Shown piece after piece: positions 59,297 to 64,000 of a DNA stretch of 64,000 nucleotides. The notes under the pieces were generated by a model. It worked only from the letters and a program-made list of their open reading frames with translations, was not told the DNA's origin and searched no databases. The stretch is from positions 24,545,632 to 24,609,631 of the forward strand of contig ML682005.1 of assembly GCA_007922195.1 (NCBI GenBank). The letters are read 5' to 3'. Source of the stretch: Podocnemis expansa (taxonomy: Eukaryota > Chordata > Testudines > Podocnemididae). Within the stretch, counting starts at the first letter, position 1, and each line of letters begins with the position of its first letter. Made by a program: the position numbers and the translations under genes.

Positions 59297-60366
59297 ACTG
59301 GATCAGACCAATGGTCCATTTAGCCCAGTATCCTGTCTCTGACAGTGACCAGTGCCTAGTTTCAGGAAGAGTGTACAGAGCAGGGCAATTTTAGAGCAAT
59401 CCTCCCTCCCAAGCTTCTGGAAGTCAGAGGTGTAGGGGGAGTCTGTGCATGTGGTCACAGCTTTGATCATCTTAGCTAACAGCCATCGATGCACCTGTCC
59501 TCCATGAGCTTACCCAATTCTTTTTTTAACCCATTTGTACTTTTGGCTATGACATCACCATCCCACAGCAATGATTTCAAAGGTTAATTGGATGTTATAT
59601 GAAAAAAATACTTTCTCTTATTTGTATTAAATGTATTGCCTATGGTGACCTCTGGATTTTACATTGTGGGATAGGGTAAACAACTCTTAACTATTCACTT
59701 TTTCCATACCATTCATGGTTTTATAGACTTCTATCATGTCTCCCTTTAAACATCTCTTTTCTAAGACGAACATCTCTATTCTTGTTAGTTTCTTCTTGTA
59801 TAGAAGCCGTTCCATATACTGGATCATCTTTGTCATCCTTCTTTGAATCTTTTCCAACTCCACTGCATCATTCTTGACATCAGGTGGCCAGAACTGGACA
59901 CAGTAGTCGAGGTGCAGGTGTGCCACGGATTTATATAGCAGCATTATGATATTCTTCTGTCTTGCCTTCTAGCCCTTTCCAGACCCCGGGGGACTCTGCT
60001 ATTTACCTCTCTCCATTTTGAAAATTGACCATTTATTACTGTCATTACTTCCTTTTGTTTCCTATCTTGTAACCCGTTACTGATCCATGAGAGGACATTG
60101 TCTGTTATCCCATGACAACTAAGTTTCTTTAAGAGCCTTTCGTGAGTGACCTTGTCAAATGCTTTCTGAAAATTCAAGTACATTGTGTCCAGTGGATCAT
60201 CTGTGGCCTTATGTTTGGCAACATCGTCAAAGAATTCTAACTGATCGGAAAGGCATGACTTCCTTTTCCAAAGCCATGCTGCCTCTCCCCCAACAAATTG
60301 TGTTCATTCATGTGTCTGATAATTCTGTTCTTTACTACAGTTTCTACAAATTTGCCTACATTTCAA
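59297..60366 (-). mobile_element. Old CR1-group LINE, minus strand
   Basis: Minus-strand reverse transcriptase remnants (NFQKAFDKVTHERLLKKLSC, WISNGLQDRKQ and LLYKSVAHLHLDYCVQFW) are followed by the 3' sequence GGATCAGACCAATGGTCCA common in sauropsid CR1 copies. Frames are broken. It is a different subfamily from the 41.7-kb copy, and in the same orientation as PIEZO2. Confidence 0.8.
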
Positions 60367-60475
60367 GATGCCAGGTTGTTTAACAAAAACCCGCACAAGG
60401 CAAAGAATTTAATTACAGAGTAAATAATAAAACACAGAACGTGTACGTTTATTCCCAAATCATTCATGTTACTAC

Positions 60476-60614
60476 CTGACACATCATCTGATGGCTCCCA
60501 TTTGTACTGAGGTGTTGAATACATATCTGCTTTGGCAGGGCCATTCTCCAAGGGAAGTGTGGGGTGCATAGTGTGATAATCTACAGGAGCCCCATTCACT
60601 GTTACCAGCAGGAC
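60476..60614 (-). CDS. PIEZO2: PIEZO2 exon 2 of window (139 nt)
   Basis: The exon starts in phase 0 after TGACAG and ends one base into a codon before GTAGTA. It encodes a cytosolic linker that begins VLLVTVNGAPVDYH and runs through ENGPAKADMYSTPQYKWEPSDDVS. The linker is soluble, with no membrane segment, and is followed by the acidic stretch in the next exon. The one-base overhang (G) joins AA of the next exon to make Glu, which supports both splice sites. Confidence 0.92.
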
Positions 60615-61384
60615 CTGTCAGGTGAGAATTGGAGAAAGGCACTCCTTTAAGAAAAGCTCCTGTGAGAGTGAAACTGCTATTTACCATGCTTTGACTAAGC
60701 ATTGGTTTTAAAATGTAAAGAAAACTAATGAAATAATTTCAGTAAGTTTCTTTCTACATGGAACAATCACACATTACGCATGACGTTAACACAACATTCC
60801 TGAGACTGATAATTACAGCAAATCAATTTATGCTAAAAAAAATTGTAACTCTGGTTTCATTGCATTCCCTTTAACAAAACAATAATGACTATGATGCTTT
60901 GCACTTCAGTCAGACCTCTCTTAAAAAAAAAACTCAAGCTTTTTAACATTACTTAATTCTCAAACTATCACAATGAGGTAGGTATTACACTGTATTTCAA
61001 ACAGTCCAGCTGAGGCACAGAAAGGTTGTGACTTCTGTCTAGTGATGTGAGCAGTCTCTAAACAACCTGGGAAAGAACCCTGATCTTCTAGTTCTATGCC
61101 CTAGTGATGAGTTCCATCCTTCTTTGTAAGACAGTCCTCTGGCTGGATATATTCTATATTAATATTCTGTCTAACTGTTTCCAGTACTGATGAAGATGAT
61201 GGGTATAAATTATTTGCATTTTTAATTCAGTAGGGTAATCTGCATTTGTTACAATTAATAAAATTGGTTGCATTAGTTGCAATTGTTTATTAATCAATGA
61301 TTATGCCACTATCTGACTTTTCCTTTCTGTAATGTGGTGGTGTTGTTTTTGGTCACTGTCCTTACACGGCAAGGTTTTCTAGCA

Positions 61385-62030
61385 GATATGAGTCAGCAGT
61401 GTGCTCTTGCTGCCAAAAAGGCCAATGGCATACCAGGCTGCATCAAAAGAAGTGTTATCAGCCAATCAAGAGATGTGATCATTCCCCTCTATTCTGCACT
61501 GGTGAGGCCACATCTAGAATACTATGTTCAGTTTTGGGCTCCCCACTACAAAAAGGACAGGGACATGCTAGAGAGAGTTCAGTGGAGGGCAACCAAAATG
61601 ATTAAAGGGCTGGAGCACAAGCCCTATGAGGAAAGACTGAAAGCATTAGGCTTATTTAGTCTGCAGAAGAGAAGATTGAGGGGGGATTTGATAGCAACCT
61701 TCAACTACTTGAAGGGATGCTCCAAGGAGGATGGAGCTCGACTATTCTTGGTAGTAACGGAGGACAGAATGAGGAGCAGTGGCCTCAAGTTACGGTTAGG
61801 GAGGTTGAGGCTGGATATTAGGAAAAACTTTTTTACTAGGTGAGTGGTGAAGTATTGGAATGAGCTGCCTAGGGAGGTGGTGGAGTCTCCATCTTTGGAG
61901 GTGTTTAAGGCCCAGCTGGACAAAACCATGACTGGGATGGTTTAGTGGGAATGGTCCTGCCTCTGGCAGGGGGTTGGACTAGATGACCTCATGAGGTCCC
62001 TTTCAACCCTATGATTCTATGACTCTATGA
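61385..62030 (+). mobile_element. CR1 LINE tail, 5'-truncated, young
   Basis: Starts GATATGAGTCAGCAGTGTGC and ends CTATGATTCTATGACTCTATGA. It is very close to the last 650 bp of the 41.7-kb CR1. A TGA at 61841-61843 breaks the frame. It lies in the intron between exons 1 and 2. Confidence 0.9.
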
Positions 62031-62665
62031 AATCAACTCCCAGACTGCAGGCAAGTCAATTTGGGCAGGGGTAGCACAGAATTGATGACTTAACCCTGCT
62101 GAAGGTGAGAAACTGGAGTGTATTTCTTCTATTGAAAAGATGTTGAGACACCACACATGAATGGAGATCAGCTAATTTCACAGAACCAATCTCATTGCAA
62201 CAAATAGAGTGGGGGCTATATTCAAGTTTGATTAGAGCTGTTTTTAGGTTGCATGTAGGGAGACATCTGGAACCTAATTTGTTAGCTCATGGGATTGAAA
62301 GAGAATTTTCTGCTTCAGAATCTGCTAGAATTTCCTCCCTTTGGGCTAATTAGTTTGTCAGTTGCTGTTCAAATAAAGTTTCATATTTTACACCATTTCA
62401 ATATTCAGCTCAGGTGGGTGGTCATTTTTGCACAACCTCAACAATTCAATGTAAACACTTAAAAAAACGTATTACAAAGGAGGAATTAAATCAAGTTTTA
62501 AGGTAGCTTATGCTAGAAAGCAGAGTGGCATGATTTGTTTAAAAGACACTGAATTAAGAAAAATCTTTTGCCAGTTAGTACAACCTCAGATATTCTATGG
62601 TCATGGGAGACACTCAGTAAGGTTAACAAAACAAACTTAAGTACTCAAGACTCTGGATAATCAAG

Positions 62666-62875
62666 TTCCAAAGGGGTAGCTGTGTTAGTCTAGTTCAGTA
62701 AAACAAACAAGGAGTCCTGTGGCACTTGAAGACTAACAAATGTATTTATTGCTTTAGCCCCACTTCATCAGACTCTTAGAAGATGCATCTGACAAAGTGG
62801 GATTTTCTCCCATAAAAACTCATGCAACAAATAAATTTGTTAGTCTTTAAGTGCCACAGAATTCCTCATTTGTTT
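62666..62875. repeat. Penelope-related foldback repeat with 12-bp target duplication
   Basis: Arms contain AAGGAGTCCTGTGGCACTTG and its near reverse complement near 62850. Flanked by TGGATAATCAAG at 62654-62665 and 62876-62887, perfect. Confidence 0.88.
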
Positions 62876-63074
62876 TGGATAATCAAGGGAATTCTCAATG
62901 TAATTAAAGACAATATGGAAGATGACACTGTTTAGATAACAGGGAGGTCTGGATAATCAAGTTTGTCATGTAATTGACTACTGAAAAAAGATAAGACCAA
63001 TTAAAAAAATTCATGTAAACTTTACATGATGTATACAAGTACAAATGAGTTGCAAAGACTGACAGTATACTAAC

Positions 63075-63113
63075 ATCAGATGGCTTGTATTCATCTTGAG
63101 TCATTGACAGAAG
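63075..63113 (-). CDS. PIEZO2: PIEZO2 exon 1 of window (39 nt)
   Basis: A 13-codon exon encoding LLSMTQDEYKPSD, phase 0 at both ends. The acceptor is a T-rich tract ending in TTTTTACAG and the donor is GTTAGT. The peptide matches the cytosolic linker of mammalian PIEZO2 after the first membrane repeats. Small symmetric exons like this can be skipped without a frame change, but nothing here shows that it is. The upstream exon is not in the 887 bases left in the window. Confidence 0.88.
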
Positions 63114-63702
63114 CTGTAAAAAGAAATGAAAGGACAGATTATTAATGAAGCAGCATAGCTCAAGCAGCAGATTTAATAGATGCCTATATATTAGCTGATT
63201 TTTTCAACAGATCTGAATTAAGAAATTGAGTAAGAATTAAAAAGTCAGCTCAATCAAACAACATTCATTATAGCATAGTTATTAGCATAGGTTTATTTTA
63301 AATACCTGTTAATTCCAAATTGCAACTGAATACACTACATTGAAATGTGTGATGGCCAGAGGAATTCAATAATATGCTATTAGTCACACAACAAATGACT
63401 GTTCATTGGGACCCTTAAGCTTGTTAAAATGATAGATAGAATTTCTTTAAGTATAAAGCCACAGTGAACAGAACTATTACACTAGGATACACATTTTATA
63501 CCTACATTTCAAAGTACTAACAAGAACATTTTAATTATTGGAAGAGCACTATATCTTCATCAATGGCACCCAATCACTGCCCTCCATCATTCAGTGAAAA
63601 TTAATGAAGCAGTAAATGAAAAGATCATCACAACTCACTAGTAGTGACTATTTGATGAATAGTTGATGGTTGAAAATTATGTAGAACTAAATGCTGCTGT
63701 CT
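63114..63702. other. Intron upstream of exon 1 of the window
   Basis: No further PIEZO2 exon could be found here. Confidence 0.5.
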
Positions 63703-63751
63703 TTTCTCAGGCAAAACTCTCTCAAAGTCAATGGGAGTTTTGCCTGAGAAA
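63703..63751. repeat. Hairpin with 17-bp perfect arms
   Basis: TTTCTCAGGCAAAACTC and its exact reverse complement around a 15-base loop. The words resemble an old repeat family common in reptile genomes. Confidence 0.75.
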
Positions 63752-64000
63752 GGACTGTAAGATTTGATTCACAGAAGAAGAAAATATTGTAAAATTACAG
63801 TATTCTAAATTCGTTAAGACTACTCGGAGTCTTCTTTCTCTATCATCATATTGACTTTGCCAACATTACATTTAGCTTGTAAAAGATATTTCCCCTCAAC
63901 AAGAGGATTCATTTATCTACAAGTAACCAGTACTACATGTAGTGAACCTCAGAATTTAGTGAAAGGCTTTTATTTTCTTTAAAAAAGAAAATTTTGAGAC

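Larger units (their letters stand above)
6560..63113 (-). other. PIEZO2: PIEZO2 gene, partial (20 internal exons)
   Basis: Twenty minus-strand exons, read from 63113 down to 6560, join with matching phases at every junction. They encode about 1,053 codons of PIEZO2, the large plasma-membrane mechanosensitive cation channel of touch and proprioceptive neurons. Identity rests on peptide blocks I recognise from the vertebrate protein, such as MTQDEYKPSD, IKYWIYVCGGMFFFVSFEG, HDITRLHLDD and RISIFCMGYLVACFYFLLFG. PIEZO1 is the only close paralogue; the exon starting MTQDEYKPSD, the acidic linkers and the segment DNTIY fit PIEZO2 better. Neither the start codon nor the pore module is present, so the gene continues beyond both ends. 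All repeats between 6560 and 63113 are intronic. Confidence 0.95.

Noticed and set aside
1..64000. tRNA or rRNA genes
   Set aside because: I saw no convincing cloverleaf or rRNA sequence; absence was judged by eye only.

Overview
This is a vertebrate nuclear window. It has long introns, low coding density and many interspersed repeats. The mix of CR1-type LINEs (one with an intact ORF2), short foldback repeats that share sequence with a Penelope-like element, hAT-type non-autonomous transposons and a Ty3/gypsy element suggests a non-avian sauropsid, most likely a turtle. That species call is inference; the gene identification is much firmer.

The only host gene I can support is PIEZO2, the mechanically gated cation channel, on the minus strand. 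Twenty exons between 63113 and 6560 join in a consistent reading frame for about 1,053 codons (1,039 without a 14-codon cassette exon). They cover part of the N-terminal blade and following membrane repeats, roughly the second and third sixths of the protein. Both ends of the gene lie outside the window. Every splice junction is GT-AG except one, which is GC-AG. One exon (35340-35381) is a frame-neutral cassette, and another (58730-58884) carries a polyglutamate run encoded by a GAA/GAG microsatellite.

Region by region: 1-6310 holds a Ty3/gypsy LTR retrotransposon (616-5366) inserted into an older GC-rich element. 6560-10056 has three PIEZO2 exons. 10057-22852 is a large intron with a broken minus-strand CR1 (18111-20045), two palindromic elements built on TTTCGAAATAA-like motifs (the second with a GC-rich core), and Penelope-related pieces. 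22853-31038 is exon-rich. 31039-39289 is intron with the cassette exon and a foldback repeat. 39464-48489 is an intron that is a nest of LINEs: an old CR1 split by a young CR1 with a 973-codon ORF2, an older LINE split by a 1.1-kb hAT element, and a foldback copy. 48490-63113 has seven exons with two related hAT elements, a 970-bp head-to-head Penelope-like element, a CR1 tail, an older LINE and another foldback.

The most interesting non-gene signal is the foldback family. Several copies are flanked by perfect 10-14 bp target duplications. The longest copy (53885-54851) contains two oppositely oriented fragments of a GIY-YIG endonuclease typical of Penelope-like elements. This suggests that the short SINE- or MITE-like foldbacks are inverted dimers of Penelope-like 3' ends.
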